From assembly GCA_020638455.1 (NCBI GenBank), contig JACKIK010000003.1:124001-188000 (forward strand): a stretch of DNA of 64,000 bases. Reading direction: 5' to 3'. Source of the stretch: Hyphomonas sp. GTDB taxonomy: Bacteria; Pseudomonadota; Alphaproteobacteria; Caulobacterales; Hyphomonadaceae. This document shows positions 31,681-41,387 of the stretch, piece after piece. The notes beneath the pieces were generated by a model that did no database searches, was not told the origin of the DNA, and saw only the letters and a program-made list of their open reading frames with translations. How positions within the stretch are numbered: position 1 is the stretch's first letter; each line of letters begins with the position of its first letter. The position numbers were made by a program, and so were the translations under genes.

Positions 31681-31700
31681 GGCGCTGCCGCAACAGCGCC
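31681..31700 (+). other. Stem-loop in the gap after the Pro/Glu-rich gene
   Basis: GGCGCTG and CAGCGCC form a perfect 7-bp stem with a 6-nt loop. There is no T-tract on either side, so it is a weak terminator candidate or structured leader of the TonB receptor at 31834. Confidence 0.35.
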
Positions 31701-31833
31701 CGGTCAATTGCGGCTGTGATGCACGCGGTTGCCGTTAGGTGAGTTCATGCCTTCGTCGATGTGTGCCAGAGGGCGGCTCATAAGATCCCGCGCCGAGACG
31801 GGCTGCCTCAATCGATAACAGGGTGATCATTCC

Positions 31834-34095
31834 ATGACCACGAACCACTCCCTCCGGGCCTGGCTCGGCGCGAGCGCCATGGCGCTTGCGGCCGCGATCC
31901 TGCCTGCCTCCGCCCAGGACACCGGCGAAACCGAAGCCCGCCTGTCCACCGTGACGGTGACTGCGCAGAAGATCGAAGAGAACCTCCAGGATGTTCCGAT
32001 CTCGATCACAGCCGTTTCGGACGAAAAGCTGGACGTTCTGAAGTCTTCCGGCGCGGACATCCGTTTCCTTTCGGCCCGCGTGCCGAGCGTGATCGCGGAA
32101 AGCTCTTTCGGCCGCGCCTTCCCGCGCTTCTATATCCGCGGCATCGGCAATACCGACTTCGACCTGAATGCGTCGCAGCCGGTCAGCCTCGTCTACGACG
32201 ATGTGCCGTACGAAAATCCGATCCTGAAAGGCTATCCGGTGTTCGACCTCGACAAGGTCGAGGTGCTGCGCGGGCCGCAGGGCACGCTGTTCGGCCGCAA
32301 CACGCCGGGCGGCATCATCAAGTTCGATTCGGTGGCGCCGGCTGACACGACGGAAGGCTACATCCGCGCCGCCTACGGCAACTACAACACGACCGATCTC
32401 GAAGGCGCCTACAACATGCCCCTGGTGCCGGGCGAACTGGCCGTGCGCGTGTCGGGTCTCTACCAGAAGCGCTCCCCCTATGTGGACAACGCCTATACCG
32501 GCCAGAAGGACCGCTATGAAGGCTTCGAGGAAATGGCGGGCCGCGCGCAGGTGCTGTGGACGCCGCAGGGCACCGACTTCACCGCGCTGATCAATCTGCA
32601 CGCCCGTTCCAATGACGGCGACGCACGCCTGTTCCGTGCCAATATCATCGATGCCGGCAAGAAAGGCCTCGGCTCGGGCTTCGACCGGGATACGGTCTAC
32701 TTCGACGGCGACAACTTCCTGACCCAGGACGCCTGGGGCACGACGGCCAAGCTGACCAAGAAACTCTCCGACTCGTTCGACCTGACCTATGTCTTCGGCT
32801 ACGAAACGGCCAGCATCGAAAGCCGGGGCGATATCGACGGTGGCTACGGCGCCGCCTTCCTCGGCGCCGGCAATTACGGGCCGGGCTTCATTCCCTTCCC
32901 GTCGGAAAGCTCGGGCGCGGTCGATGATCTCGATCAGACGACGCACGAACTCCGCGTCGCCTTCGACAATGGCGGCCCGCTGCGCGCGCAGGCCGGTGTG
33001 TTCCATTTCGACGAAAAGGTGCACATCACCTCCAAGAGCTTCGATACGCTGTCGCCCGGGCGTCCGGTCAACGGCATCGCCACCCGCTCGAACGACACCA
33101 ACAGCCTCGGCATCTTCGCCTCGCTGACCTATGACGTCACCGACCGGCTGACCGTCTCAGGCGGCGCCCGCTGGACGGATGAGGAAAAGGCCTTCGTGGT
33201 GGAGCGCACGCTGAGCCCGTTCGGCGCCGGCCCGCTTGGCCCGATCGCCGACAAGGTCTCCGACGACCAGGTCAGCTGGGATACGTCGGCGACCTACAAG
33301 GTGAACGACAATCTCAACGCCTATGCCCGGATCGCCAAAGGCTTCCGCGGTCCGTCGGCACAGGGACGCCTTGTCTTCGGCGATACGGTGTCGACCGCAA
33401 AGTCGGAAACCGTCCTGTCGTATGAAACCGGCGTGAAATCCGAACTGTTCGACCAGCGCCTGCGCGTCAACGCAGACGTCTACTATTACGAACTGAAGGA
33501 CCAGCAGCTGACCATCGTCGGCGGCATCAACAACACCGTCGCCCTGTTCAATGCGGACAAGGGCGAAGGCTACGGCTTCGAGGCGGACGTCGAGGCGGCG
33601 CCGGCCGAAAACCTGCTGCTGACGGGCGGGCTTTCGTACAATCACACCGAGATCAAGGACCCGGTCCTGCTGGCGCCCGGATGCGGCGGCGGATGCACGG
33701 TGCTCGACCCGCCGGTGTACGATACGGACGGCACGACGCTTCTGGGCTACAACATCTCCGGCAATTCCTTCCCGAATGCGCCGGAATGGATCGCCAACGC
33801 CACCGCCCGGTATTCAGTCCCGGTCCAGTTCGGTGAGTTCTATGCCTTCACGGATTGGGCCTACAAGGGCGACACCAATTTCTTCCTGTATGACAGCGTG
33901 GAGTTCGGCCAGAAGGGATATTGGGAAGGCGGCCTGAAAGTGGGGTACAAGTCGGATCGTGGCTATGACGCGTCCGTCTTTGTCCGGAACATCCTGGACG
34001 AGGATGCGCTCACCGGCGCGATCGACTTCAACAACCTGACCGGCTTCGTCAACGAGCCACGCACCTATGGTGTGCAGATCCGCTGGGACTTCTGA
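31834..34095 (+). CDS. TonB-dependent receptor, shorter (753 residues)
   Basis: A signal peptide (MTTNHSLRAWLGASAMALAA ... ASAQ) is followed by the plug domain STVTVTAQKIEENLQDVPIS, ARVPSVIAESSFGRAFPRFY, VEVLRGPQGTLFGRNTPGGI, and a barrel that ends QIRWDF. This is the class of alphaproteobacterial receptors with the ENLQDVPISI signature, often linked to uptake of plant, algal or lignin-derived compounds. It has no adjacent regulators or permeases and is convergent with trkH. It differs from the 1000-residue receptor at 6-9 kb in plug sequence and size, so they are not recent duplicates. Confidence 0.93.
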   Translation: MTTNHSLRAWLGASAMALAAAILPASAQDTGETEARLSTVTVTAQKIEENLQDVPISITAVSDEKLDVLKSSGADIRFLSARVPSVIAESSFGRAFPRFYIRGIGNTDFDLNASQPVSLVYDDVPYENPILKGYPVFDLDKVEVLRGPQGTLFGRNTPGGIIKFDSVAPADTTEGYIRAAYGNYNTTDLEGAYNMPLVPGELAVRVSGLYQKRSPYVDNAYTGQKDRYEGFEEMAGRAQVLWTPQGTDFTALINLHARSNDGDARLFRANIIDAGKKGLGSGFDRDTVYFDGDNFLTQDAWGTTAKLTKKLSDSFDLTYVFGYETASIESRGDIDGGYGAAFLGAGNYGPGFIPFPSESSGAVDDLDQTTHELRVAFDNGGPLRAQAGVFHFDEKVHITSKSFDTLSPGRPVNGIATRSNDTNSLGIFASLTYDVTDRLTVSGGARWTDEEKAFVVERTLSPFGAGPLGPIADKVSDDQVSWDTSATYKVNDNLNAYARIAKGFRGPSAQGRLVFGDTVSTAKSETVLSYETGVKSELFDQRLRVNADVYYYELKDQQLTIVGGINNTVALFNADKGEGYGFEADVEAAPAENLLLTGGLSYNHTEIKDPVLLAPGCGGGCTVLDPPVYDTDGTTLLGYNISGNSFPNAPEWIANATARYSVPVQFGEFYAFTDWAYKGDTNFFLYDSVEFGQKGYWEGGLKVGYKSDRGYDASVFVRNILDEDALTGAIDFNNLTGFVNEPRTYGVQIRWDF

Positions 34096-34120
34096 GTCCT
34101 TGCCAGATACGAACTGAAGG

Positions 34121-34152
34121 AAAGGCCGGGCCCTCGGGTCCGGCCTTTTTTC
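34121..34152 (+). terminator. Rho-independent terminator of the second TonB receptor
   Basis: AAAGGCCGG (34121-34129) pairs with CCGGCCTTT (34140-34148) and is followed by TTTT. It lies between the convergent receptor and trkH stops. Confidence 0.9.
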
Positions 34153-34158
34153 TGTCCG

Positions 34159-35613
34159 TCAGCCGCGCCAGAAACGGCGCGTCAGCACCACGAACACCAC
34201 CACGAATTCCAGCCGGCCGAGCAGCATGTCGATCGTGCAGACCCAGGTCGAGAAATCCGAGAAGTCCTTGAACGTGCCCGATGGGCCATCGATCGGGCCG
34301 AGACCGGGGCCGACATTCGATAGCGTCGCCGCCACGCCCGAAATCGCCGTGCGCGCATCGAGGCCATCGAGCCCGAGCAGCGCCGAGGAAACCAGGAAGG
34401 TCACGAAGTAGAGGAACATGAACACCATGACCGACTGGAGCGTGTCCTCGTCGACATTCTTGCCGCCATACTTGATCGGCGAGCGCCGGTGCGGCTGCAC
34501 CATGCGCTGCGAATAGGCGAACAGCGCCTTTGCCGCGATCTCGAGGCGGAAGATCTTCAGGCCGCAGGCCGCCGAGCCTGCACAGCCGCCGACAAAGGTG
34601 ATGCCAAGCACCAGCGCCTGGATCGGCACGCCCCATGTGTCGTACGGCGCCGTCGCAAAGCCGGTACCGGTCATCACGGCCACCGTGTTGAAGATGGTCA
34701 GCTTCAGGCTGCCAAGCAGGCCCTGGTCTGCCAGCGTGTCGGAGGTCGTGAAATAGATCGCCGAGATGATGATCGAGAAAATGGCCGCGAGCGAGAAATA
34801 CAGGCGCGGCTGGGGGTCATGCACGAACTGCATCACCCGCCCCTGCAGCACCAGCATCGCCATCAGGCTGAACGGCAGGCCGGCAATCAGCATGAACACG
34901 ATCCCGGCCCACGGCGCCGGTGTGTCGTTGTAATAGCTGAACGAGGCATCGTGCGTGGAAAAGCCGCCCGCCGACATGGTTGCCATGGCGTGGCAGATCG
35001 CATCGAACCACGACATGCCGCAGACATAGTAGGAAAACGCGCAGGCCATCGACACGATGACATAGGTGAGGCCCAGATAGGCCGTGATGTCGGTGACGCG
35101 CGGCAGGAACTTGCCGGACCGGTCGGAGTTTTCAAGCTGGAACAGCTGCATCCCACCGACCCGCAGCTGCGGCAGGATGGCGATGGCCGTCACGATAATG
35201 CCGATGCCGCCGAACCAGTGGATGATGCCGCGCCAGAGCAGCAGCCCTCTCGGCATCGAATCGAGCCCGGTCAGCACGGTGGACCCTGTCGTTGTCAGGC
35301 CGGACACGCTTTCGAACACGGCGTCGGTGAAGCTCATGCCGGACGCCATGAAGGGAATGGCCGCGATCACCGGCAGCACCGTCCACACCAATACCGTCAG
35401 CAGGAAGCCCTCACGCTGACCAGTCCGCTCCATCTCCCCGCGCGACAGGACCCAGACAATCACGCCGATGAAGATCGATGCGAAGGAGGACACCGCGAAG
35501 ACATGCGCTTCCGGCCGCTTGTCGGCCCAGTCGATCAGCGCGCAGGGCAGCATGGCCACGCCCAGAAGCACGGTCATGATGCCGATCGCGAAGAAGAGCG
35601 GGCGCAGCTGCAT
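34159..35613 (-). CDS. trkH: TrkH family potassium uptake protein
   Basis: The protein has 484 residues. Four pore loops with the selectivity-filter glycine are visible: SVSGLTTTGSTVLTG, MATMSAGGFSTHDASF, VAVMTGTGFATAPYD and LSNVGPGLGPIDG. About ten membrane helices surround them. It admits K+ at the inner membrane and normally works with cytosolic TrkA; no trkA is nearby. It lies 39 bp downstream of a small secreted-protein gene in the same direction. The LysM/Kbp-like protein about 10 kb away is also K+-related by family. Confidence 0.94.
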   Translation of the reverse strand: MQLRPLFFAIGIMTVLLGVAMLPCALIDWADKRPEAHVFAVSSFASIFIGVIVWVLSRGEMERTGQREGFLLTVLVWTVLPVIAAIPFMASGMSFTDAVFESVSGLTTTGSTVLTGLDSMPRGLLLWRGIIHWFGGIGIIVTAIAILPQLRVGGMQLFQLENSDRSGKFLPRVTDITAYLGLTYVIVSMACAFSYYVCGMSWFDAICHAMATMSAGGFSTHDASFSYYNDTPAPWAGIVFMLIAGLPFSLMAMLVLQGRVMQFVHDPQPRLYFSLAAIFSIIISAIYFTTSDTLADQGLLGSLKLTIFNTVAVMTGTGFATAPYDTWGVPIQALVLGITFVGGCAGSAACGLKIFRLEIAAKALFAYSQRMVQPHRRSPIKYGGKNVDEDTLQSVMVFMFLYFVTFLVSSALLGLDGLDARTAISGVAATLSNVGPGLGPIDGPSGTFKDFSDFSTWVCTIDMLLGRLEFVVVFVVLTRRFWRG

Positions 35614-35652
35614 GTCGGGCGGAAACCTTAACCGTGAAATGCTGCGAAGATG

Positions 35653-35991
35653 TCAACGCGGCGCATGCGGCTCGGCCATGGGCCCGCGGCAGACCGCTTC
35701 CAGCTTAGGCCGCGTGTGCGGGTGGGGGCTGCCCTCGATGCGGGCCTCCTGCCCGTCGGCGACGAGATCACAATTGCAGTCGAGCCCGGTCACCGTTTCG
35801 ACGCCTTCCGGCGTCGTGATCGTGTGCTCGATGCGCTTGCAGCCGTGATCGCCCGTGGTCCAGATCCGTGTCGTATAGGCGGTCTCGCCGACCTGCCACG
35901 CCGCCGAGACAGACCGGCAGGTCTCTGCTGCGGCCATGCCTGAAAGGCCAGCCGCCAGAGGCAGGAACAGGAATGTCCAGCGTTTACCCAT
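35653..35991 (-). CDS. Small secreted cysteine-containing protein
   Basis: The protein has 112 residues. A signal peptide (MGKRWTFLFLPLAAGLSGMA) is cut before AETC. The mature part has several cysteines: ETCRSV, HGCKRI, DCNCDLV and AVCRG, so two or three disulfides are probable. The ATG follows GGAGCGAGTC. It is upstream of trkH on the same strand and divergent from the leucine-dehydrogenase-type gene. No family is recognised. Confidence 0.72.
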   Translation of the reverse strand: MGKRWTFLFLPLAAGLSGMAAAETCRSVSAAWQVGETAYTTRIWTTGDHGCKRIEHTITTPEGVETVTGLDCNCDLVADGQEARIEGSPHPHTRPKLEAVCRGPMAEPHAPR

Positions 35992-36145
35992 GACTCGCTC
36001 CAGCCTACGCCTCCCGCAAACGGCGCGCCAGTCCGCGCTGCAGGGCTGCCATGCGGCCGGGCCGCTCTCATTGACCCTGCGGGACCACCCGATTAAAGGC
36101 GGCAAATTAGTTTCATTTGCATCCAATCCCAGCCAGCGGGGCCGC

Positions 36146-37195
36146 ATGTTCGACCATCCCTCCTATGACGCGCATGAGGGCGTTCACCTGTTCCAGGACG
36201 AAACGAGCGGCCTGAAGACGATCATTGCCATCCACTCCACCGCCCGCGGCCCGGCGGCTGGCGGCTGCCGTATGTGGAACTATGAATCCGGCGAAGCGAT
36301 GCTGACCGATGCCCTGCGCCTCAGCCAGGGCATGAGCTACAAGAACGCCATGGCCGATATTCCGCTCGGCGGCGGCAAGGCCGTGATCTGGGGCGACTCG
36401 CGCAGGGACAAGTCGCCGGACCTGTTCCGGGCCTTCGGCCGCGCCGTGGAAAGCCTGCAGGGCAAGTACGTCACCGCAGAAGATGTCGGCGTCAGTGTCG
36501 GCGACATGGAAATCGTGCGCGCGGAAACCGCCCATGTGGCCGGCCTCTCTCATGGCGAGGCGGCAAGCGGCGACCCGTCGCCGGTCACCGCCCACGGGGT
36601 CTATCTCGGCATTCTCGAAACGGCCAAACGCGCCTTCGGCACGGACAGCCTTCATGGCCGAACAGTTGCCGTGCAGGGCGTCGGATCGGTTGGCGGCTAT
36701 GTCTGTGATCACCTTGCGGCGGCAGGCGCCCACCTCGTGATCACCGACATCGACCAGGCCGCCCTTGAGGCCGTCGCAAAGCGGACGGGCGCTGCCGTCG
36801 TTGCACCGAATGACATCTACGATGCCGAGGCCGACATCTTTTCGCCCTGCGCACTGGGCGCTGTGGTGAATGAAAAGACGCTGGACCGGTTCAGGGTAAA
36901 GGCCATCGCCGGAGGCGCGAACAACCAGCTCGTGGTTCCCGAGATGGGCGAGTTCCTGCGCCGCAAGGGCATTCTCTATGCTCCGGATTACGTCATCAAT
37001 GGCGGTGGCATCATCAATGTGGCGGCCGAGATTTCGGGCACCTATTCGCGCGACTGGGTGGACGGAAAGCTGGCGAAACTGGTTGAAACGCTGGGCGCCG
37101 TCCTCGACGAGGCGCTATCGACCAATACGCCGACCAATGCAGTTGCCGACCGCATCGCCCGACAGCGCATTGCAGACGCGCGGGCAGCTAGGTAA
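36146..37195 (+). CDS. Leucine dehydrogenase-type (Glu/Leu/Phe/Val) amino-acid dehydrogenase
   Basis: The protein has 349 residues. It follows the Bacillus leucine dehydrogenase pattern throughout: KTIIAIHSTARGPAAGGCRM, YKNAMADIPLGGGKAVIWGD (with the catalytic Lys), GKYVTAEDVGVSVGDMEIV, SPVTAHGVYLGI, the NAD fold VAVQGVGSVGGYV, and YAPDYVINGGGIINVAAE. It deaminates branched-chain or aromatic L-amino acids to 2-oxo acids with NAD+. The exact substrate preference needs assays. The ribosome-binding site is weak and the start was chosen by homology. It is followed by a UspA pair on the same strand. Confidence 0.93.
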   Translation: MFDHPSYDAHEGVHLFQDETSGLKTIIAIHSTARGPAAGGCRMWNYESGEAMLTDALRLSQGMSYKNAMADIPLGGGKAVIWGDSRRDKSPDLFRAFGRAVESLQGKYVTAEDVGVSVGDMEIVRAETAHVAGLSHGEAASGDPSPVTAHGVYLGILETAKRAFGTDSLHGRTVAVQGVGSVGGYVCDHLAAAGAHLVITDIDQAALEAVAKRTGAAVVAPNDIYDAEADIFSPCALGAVVNEKTLDRFRVKAIAGGANNQLVVPEMGEFLRRKGILYAPDYVINGGGIINVAAEISGTYSRDWVDGKLAKLVETLGAVLDEALSTNTPTNAVADRIARQRIADARAAR

Positions 37196-37276
37196 GACTA
37201 CTAAAAGACCGGCATTCCTGCTGTGTTATGTGGGGATCGGAGATGATCCGGCATTCCCGGTTCCGATGGAGGTTTC

Positions 37277-38110
37277 ATGACTGTCGTTGCCATGCTGCAG
37301 GGGGCGGAAGTGCCCGACCGGGCCGCGTCGATGGACGCCCTGGCCCTCGCACAGAGGCTGAACGTGCCGGTCCGCGGCGTCTGCGCCCTGCCGGACCCGA
37401 ATGCCGCGATGATCGTCATGGCAACGCCCGAAGCCACCGGTCTCGCCGCAACGGCGACGCGGGATCTGGCCGCGCTGCAGGAGAAGATCATCGGCAAGGC
37501 GAAGGAGGTTTTCGAGGAGGTGACGTCGAGCGGCGCACACGGCCTGACCTGCACCTTCACGCATGAGGTCAACATTGCCGAACGCGCCGGCGCTAACGCC
37601 GCCACGCTGGCCGACGCCGTCGTGTTTCCGCACAGCGCCCAGAAGGGCATGGACCCGCTGAATCCGTCCTTCGAGCATGTGCTGATGGAGGCCCGGCTGC
37701 CGCTCGTCTTGTCCGGCACGCGCCCGATCGAGACCGGCCCTGTGATCATCGCCTGGGACGGCTCGAACGGCGCCGCACGGGCGGTCCGGTTCCACCTCGA
37801 TCTGATCAAGGCTTTCGGCGATGTCGTGATTGCCCAGAGCGAACCCGACCTCGACAAGGACGAGCAGCGCAAGTCCGCCGACCCGTCCGTGCTGGAACAG
37901 TGGCTGTCGGTCCATGACGTCTCCGCCCGGCGCATGCCGATCGAAGGCGAAGTCGCGAGCGGCCTCCTGTCGCTGGCCAAGGAGTGCGAGGCCTCGATGA
38001 TCGTGGCCGGCGCCTATGGTCATTCGCGCATCGGCGAGCGCCTGTTCGGCGGCACCACACGCAACCTTCTGGAGGCCAGCGACGCACCCGCCCTGGCCCT
38101 CGCCCGCTAA
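37277..38110 (+). CDS. UspA family universal stress protein (tandem-type)
   Basis: The protein has 277 residues, about two Usp units. The first is degenerate; the second has PVIIAWDGSNGAARAVRFHL and the ATP-binding loop VAGAYGHSRIGERLFGGTTR near the end, matching the Usp G-x2-G-x9-G(S/T) pattern. The ATG follows GGAGG by 7 nt. It is only 14 bp from the next gene, so they form an operon. The family responds to starvation and stress; no partner is visible. Confidence 0.88.
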   Translation: MTVVAMLQGAEVPDRAASMDALALAQRLNVPVRGVCALPDPNAAMIVMATPEATGLAATATRDLAALQEKIIGKAKEVFEEVTSSGAHGLTCTFTHEVNIAERAGANAATLADAVVFPHSAQKGMDPLNPSFEHVLMEARLPLVLSGTRPIETGPVIIAWDGSNGAARAVRFHLDLIKAFGDVVIAQSEPDLDKDEQRKSADPSVLEQWLSVHDVSARRMPIEGEVASGLLSLAKECEASMIVAGAYGHSRIGERLFGGTTRNLLEASDAPALALAR

Positions 38111-38124
38111 ACCGGAGACATTTC

Positions 38125-38502
38125 ATGACGTTGAAACGCATCACCCTTCAGCTTGCCCGCAATCCTGGCATCACCGAAGGCGATACGCGCATCGGCTACT
38201 TCATTACGGCGCCGCTGCGTGAGGACGGCCATCTCGATGTCGATGGCTGGCGCGAGCACCGCAAGGAATGCCATGTCGTCCGCTTCCATCCCGATCCGGA
38301 TGAGCACGCACGGGGCCTGCTGACCCATCGCGGGACGCACTGGATGTTCCATTACGACGACGAGGATGCTGACGACGACGAAGCCGGCTTCCGCCTCGGC
38401 GACCACATTTTCACGGAAGGCGAGTACGTCACCATCGCCAGCCATGGCGAGACGCCGCTGACATACAAGATCACCGACGTCACCGACATAGCGAGTCTCT
38501 GA
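38125..38502 (+). CDS. Conserved hypothetical protein next to UspA
   Basis: The protein has 125 residues and an ATG 6 nt after GGAGA. The sequence starts LKRITLQLARNPGITEGDTR, and contains WREHRKECHVVRFHPDPDE and FRLGDHIFTEGEYVTIASHG. This pattern is familiar from an uncharacterised alphaproteobacterial family, with a beta-rich fold, often beside stress genes. No signal or membrane segment. The region FHYDDEDADDDE is acidic. Function unknown. Confidence 0.75.
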   Translation: MTLKRITLQLARNPGITEGDTRIGYFITAPLREDGHLDVDGWREHRKECHVVRFHPDPDEHARGLLTHRGTHWMFHYDDEDADDDEAGFRLGDHIFTEGEYVTIASHGETPLTYKITDVTDIASL

Positions 38503-38595
38503 CAAGGGCGGACCCCGCGTCACTCTGGACAGCCTGCACGTTCACGCCCAAACTGACTTCGTAGCGCCTAATAAAGGCGCATGAGGGAGGAGAGG

Positions 38596-40503
38596 ATGCT
38601 GAAACACACAACGGCGCTTGCCGTCATCATGCTATTGTCGGCCTGCGGCAAGCCGGCTACGGGCCCGGCCGCCCCCGAAGGCGCAGCCGCCGGTGGGGCG
38701 GATGCAGCCGTGGCCGGCCGGACCGCGGGATACAATCCGGACCGCAACGCCTATTTCGGTGACCTGCACATCCACACGCGCGACAGTTTCGATGCGTACA
38801 TCTTCAACGTCCGCGCAACCGTCGACGACGCCTACCGCTTCGCGCAGGGCAAGACGATCAAGCATCCGTCCGGCTTCGACATGACCATCGCGGGTGGTCC
38901 GCTGGACTTCTACACAGTCACCGACCACTCCGAATATCTCGGCATTCTGCCTGCGATGAACACGCCGGGCTCCAAGTTTGCAGACCTGCCCCGGGCGAAA
39001 GACATGTTCTCGACCGACCCGGACAAGATCGTTGCCGCATTCCAGGGCGTCGGCGCCTCGGTGCGGGAAGGCGTGCCGATCGCTGACATGTATGATCTGG
39101 ATGCGATCAACACGGTGTGGGCCGAACACGTCGCAGCTGCCGACAGGTACAACGAGCCCGGAAAGTTCACGACCTTCTCGGCCTATGAGTACACATCCGT
39201 CACCACGGATTCCGAAGGCGAAGGCTTTGGCGGCGGCAACCTGCACAGAAACGTCTTCTTCAAGGGCGCGGCCCCGGCACAGGTCTTCTCGACGCTCGAC
39301 TCCACCAACCCGGAAGACCTTTGGGACTGGATGGACAAGCAGAGGGCAGACGGCATCGAGTCCATCGCGATCCCCCACAATTCGAACGTCTCCAACGGAC
39401 AGATGTTCCGCCTCGAGACCTATCACGGCGAACCGCTGGATGCGGCGTATGCGGAACAACGCATGCGCAATGAGCCGCTGGTGGAAGTCACGCAGGTGAA
39501 AGGCACCAGCGAGACCCATCCGGACCTTTCTCCGAATGACGAATGGGCGAATTTCGAGATCTATGACGAGCTGCTCGGCTCCTACGATGTCTCGGCAACG
39601 CATGGATCGTATGTGCGTGAAGCCTATCGCAACGGCCTGAAGCTCCAGGAAACGCAAGGCTTCGATCCGTTCCACTTCGGCCTGTCCGCGGCTTCGGATT
39701 CCCATGTCGCAGGCGGCGCCTATTCGGAGGCCGACTACTGGTCGAAGATCGGCATCGTCGACGGGACGCCTGTGGCACGCGGCTCGGTTCCCTTTCCCGG
39801 CACGACAAGCTGGGACGAGCAGCCCGACAACATGGCGGTCAAGAACGCAACGAACTGGTTCTCGCGCTGGAGCGCCAGCGGCCTGACCGGCGTCTGGGCC
39901 GAGGAGAATACGCGAGACGCAATCTTCGACGCCTTCAAGCGGAAGGAAACCTTCGCGACGACCGGGCCGCGCATGCGCGTGCGGTTCTTCGGCGGCTTCG
40001 GCTATGATGACGGCATCATGGACTCGGCCGACCTCGCCCACCGCGCCTATGAAGGCGGCGTCCCCATGGGCGGAGACCTCGTCGGCACAGGCGAGGCCCC
40101 TTCTTTCATCGTCTGGGCCCAGCGCGACCCGAACGGCGGCACGCTTCAGCGCGTGCAGGTCGTCAAGGTCACCAGCGACGGCGAGGAGGTCATTGACGTC
40201 GCCTGCGACAATGGCACGCCGGACCCTTCGACCAAGCGCTGCACGGACAATGGCTCCAGCGTCGACATGACCACCTGCACGCCGGTCAATTCCGGCGCCA
40301 GCGAGCTGAAGGCGCTCTGGAAAGACCCGGACTTTGATGCGTCCCGTCGCGTGACCTATTATGTCCGCGTGCTGGAAAATCCGTCCTGCCGCTGGTCGAC
40401 ATGGGAAGCCATGCGCAACGGGACACCGCCGCGTCCTGACGTGCCGCAGACCATTCAGGAGCGCGCCTACACATCGCCGATCTGGTACATTCCGGGCAAC
40501 TGA
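38596..40503 (+). CDS. DUF3604 lipoprotein (PHP-like metal-dependent hydrolase fold)
   Basis: The protein has 635 residues. The ATG at 38596 follows GGAGGAGAGG; the lipobox is LLSAC. The body carries PHP-like metal motifs in order: YFGDLHIHTRDSFDAY (HxH), FYTVTDHSEYLG, IAIPHNSNVSNGQMF, and SAASDSHVAGG. These suggest a bound Zn/Fe/Mn cluster as in PHP phosphoesterases, but DUF3604 has no established substrate. It is likely anchored outside the cytoplasm. The gene is followed 17 bp later by a parvulin-like gene and then by HupE/UreJ, overlapping by 11 bp, so they are one transcription unit. Confidence 0.88.
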   Translation: MLKHTTALAVIMLLSACGKPATGPAAPEGAAAGGADAAVAGRTAGYNPDRNAYFGDLHIHTRDSFDAYIFNVRATVDDAYRFAQGKTIKHPSGFDMTIAGGPLDFYTVTDHSEYLGILPAMNTPGSKFADLPRAKDMFSTDPDKIVAAFQGVGASVREGVPIADMYDLDAINTVWAEHVAAADRYNEPGKFTTFSAYEYTSVTTDSEGEGFGGGNLHRNVFFKGAAPAQVFSTLDSTNPEDLWDWMDKQRADGIESIAIPHNSNVSNGQMFRLETYHGEPLDAAYAEQRMRNEPLVEVTQVKGTSETHPDLSPNDEWANFEIYDELLGSYDVSATHGSYVREAYRNGLKLQETQGFDPFHFGLSAASDSHVAGGAYSEADYWSKIGIVDGTPVARGSVPFPGTTSWDEQPDNMAVKNATNWFSRWSASGLTGVWAEENTRDAIFDAFKRKETFATTGPRMRVRFFGGFGYDDGIMDSADLAHRAYEGGVPMGGDLVGTGEAPSFIVWAQRDPNGGTLQRVQVVKVTSDGEEVIDVACDNGTPDPSTKRCTDNGSSVDMTTCTPVNSGASELKALWKDPDFDASRRVTYYVRVLENPSCRWSTWEAMRNGTPPRPDVPQTIQERAYTSPIWYIPGN

Positions 40504-40520
40504 GGGTTCAGGACACTCCG

Positions 40521-41387
40521 TTGACAGACAAAACCAAGACTGAATCGCGCTTGCGCAGCCTGCTGGGTGAGCCGCTGGTACATTTCGTGCTGGCGGCTCT
40601 TGCCGTTTTCGTCGCCTGGAACATGGTCAGCCAGTCGCGCGCCAACGCCAGCCGCACCATCCGCGTGTCGCATGCCGACCTGGAACGTCTGGCATCGCTT
40701 TATGCAGCCGAGTCGGGCGCCTTGCCTTCGAAGGAAGACATGCTCGCGATGGTCAATGACTATGTCCGCGACGAGGCGCTCGCCCGCCAGGCCCGGCAGC
40801 TCGGCCTCGACCAGAACGACACGATCGTGACCCGGCGCCTCGCGCAGAAGATGACCTTCATGATCTCCGACCTTGCGGACGATCCGGACCCGGACGAGAA
40901 GACGTTGCGTGACTGGTACGCGGCGCATGCGGACCGCTTCACCGAGCCGCAGGCGATCACCTTCACGCATGTCTATTTCAGCGAGGATGTTCGCGGCAGC
41001 AAGGCGGAGAGCGATGCCAGCGCCGCCCTGACGCGCCTGAATGCCGGCGCCGACTGGCAGCACGTGGGCGACCCGTTCATGCTCCAGCGCACCTATGGCG
41101 ACCTGCCCGTGCGGGAAATTGCGCGGCTGTTCGGACCGGACTTCGCCAAGGCGCTGGCAGCCGCGCCCGCTTCGGATGCCTGGTTCGGCCCGGTCCGCTC
41201 CGCGCTTGGTCTTCACCTCGTGCGGGTCTCCGCGAATATGCCGTCGCGTGTCATCCCCTTCGACGAGGCGCGTGACGCCGTTCTCGCCGACTGGAAAGAT
41301 GAAACCCGCCGCAATGAGAACGAAGCGGCCGTGCAGAAGATCGTCGGACGCTACAAGGTCGAGATCGAGGGCGCCGATGCGAAGTAG
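40521..41387 (+). CDS. Membrane-anchored parvulin-type peptidyl-prolyl isomerase
   Basis: The protein has 288 residues from a TTG start (AGGA 7 nt upstream). Residues ~20-40 form an N-terminal membrane helix (PLVHFVLAALAVFVAWNMV). An SurA/PpiD-like chaperone part (VNDYVRDEALARQARQLGLD) is followed by a weak parvulin domain (QAITFTHVYFSEDVRG ... WFGPVRSALGLHLVRV). It probably assists folding of an exported protein, plausibly the lipoprotein or HupE partner encoded beside it. Its 3' end overlaps the HupE/UreJ start by 11 bp. Confidence 0.87.
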   Translation: MTDKTKTESRLRSLLGEPLVHFVLAALAVFVAWNMVSQSRANASRTIRVSHADLERLASLYAAESGALPSKEDMLAMVNDYVRDEALARQARQLGLDQNDTIVTRRLAQKMTFMISDLADDPDPDEKTLRDWYAAHADRFTEPQAITFTHVYFSEDVRGSKAESDASAALTRLNAGADWQHVGDPFMLQRTYGDLPVREIARLFGPDFAKALAAAPASDAWFGPVRSALGLHLVRVSANMPSRVIPFDEARDAVLADWKDETRRNENEAAVQKIVGRYKVEIEGADAK

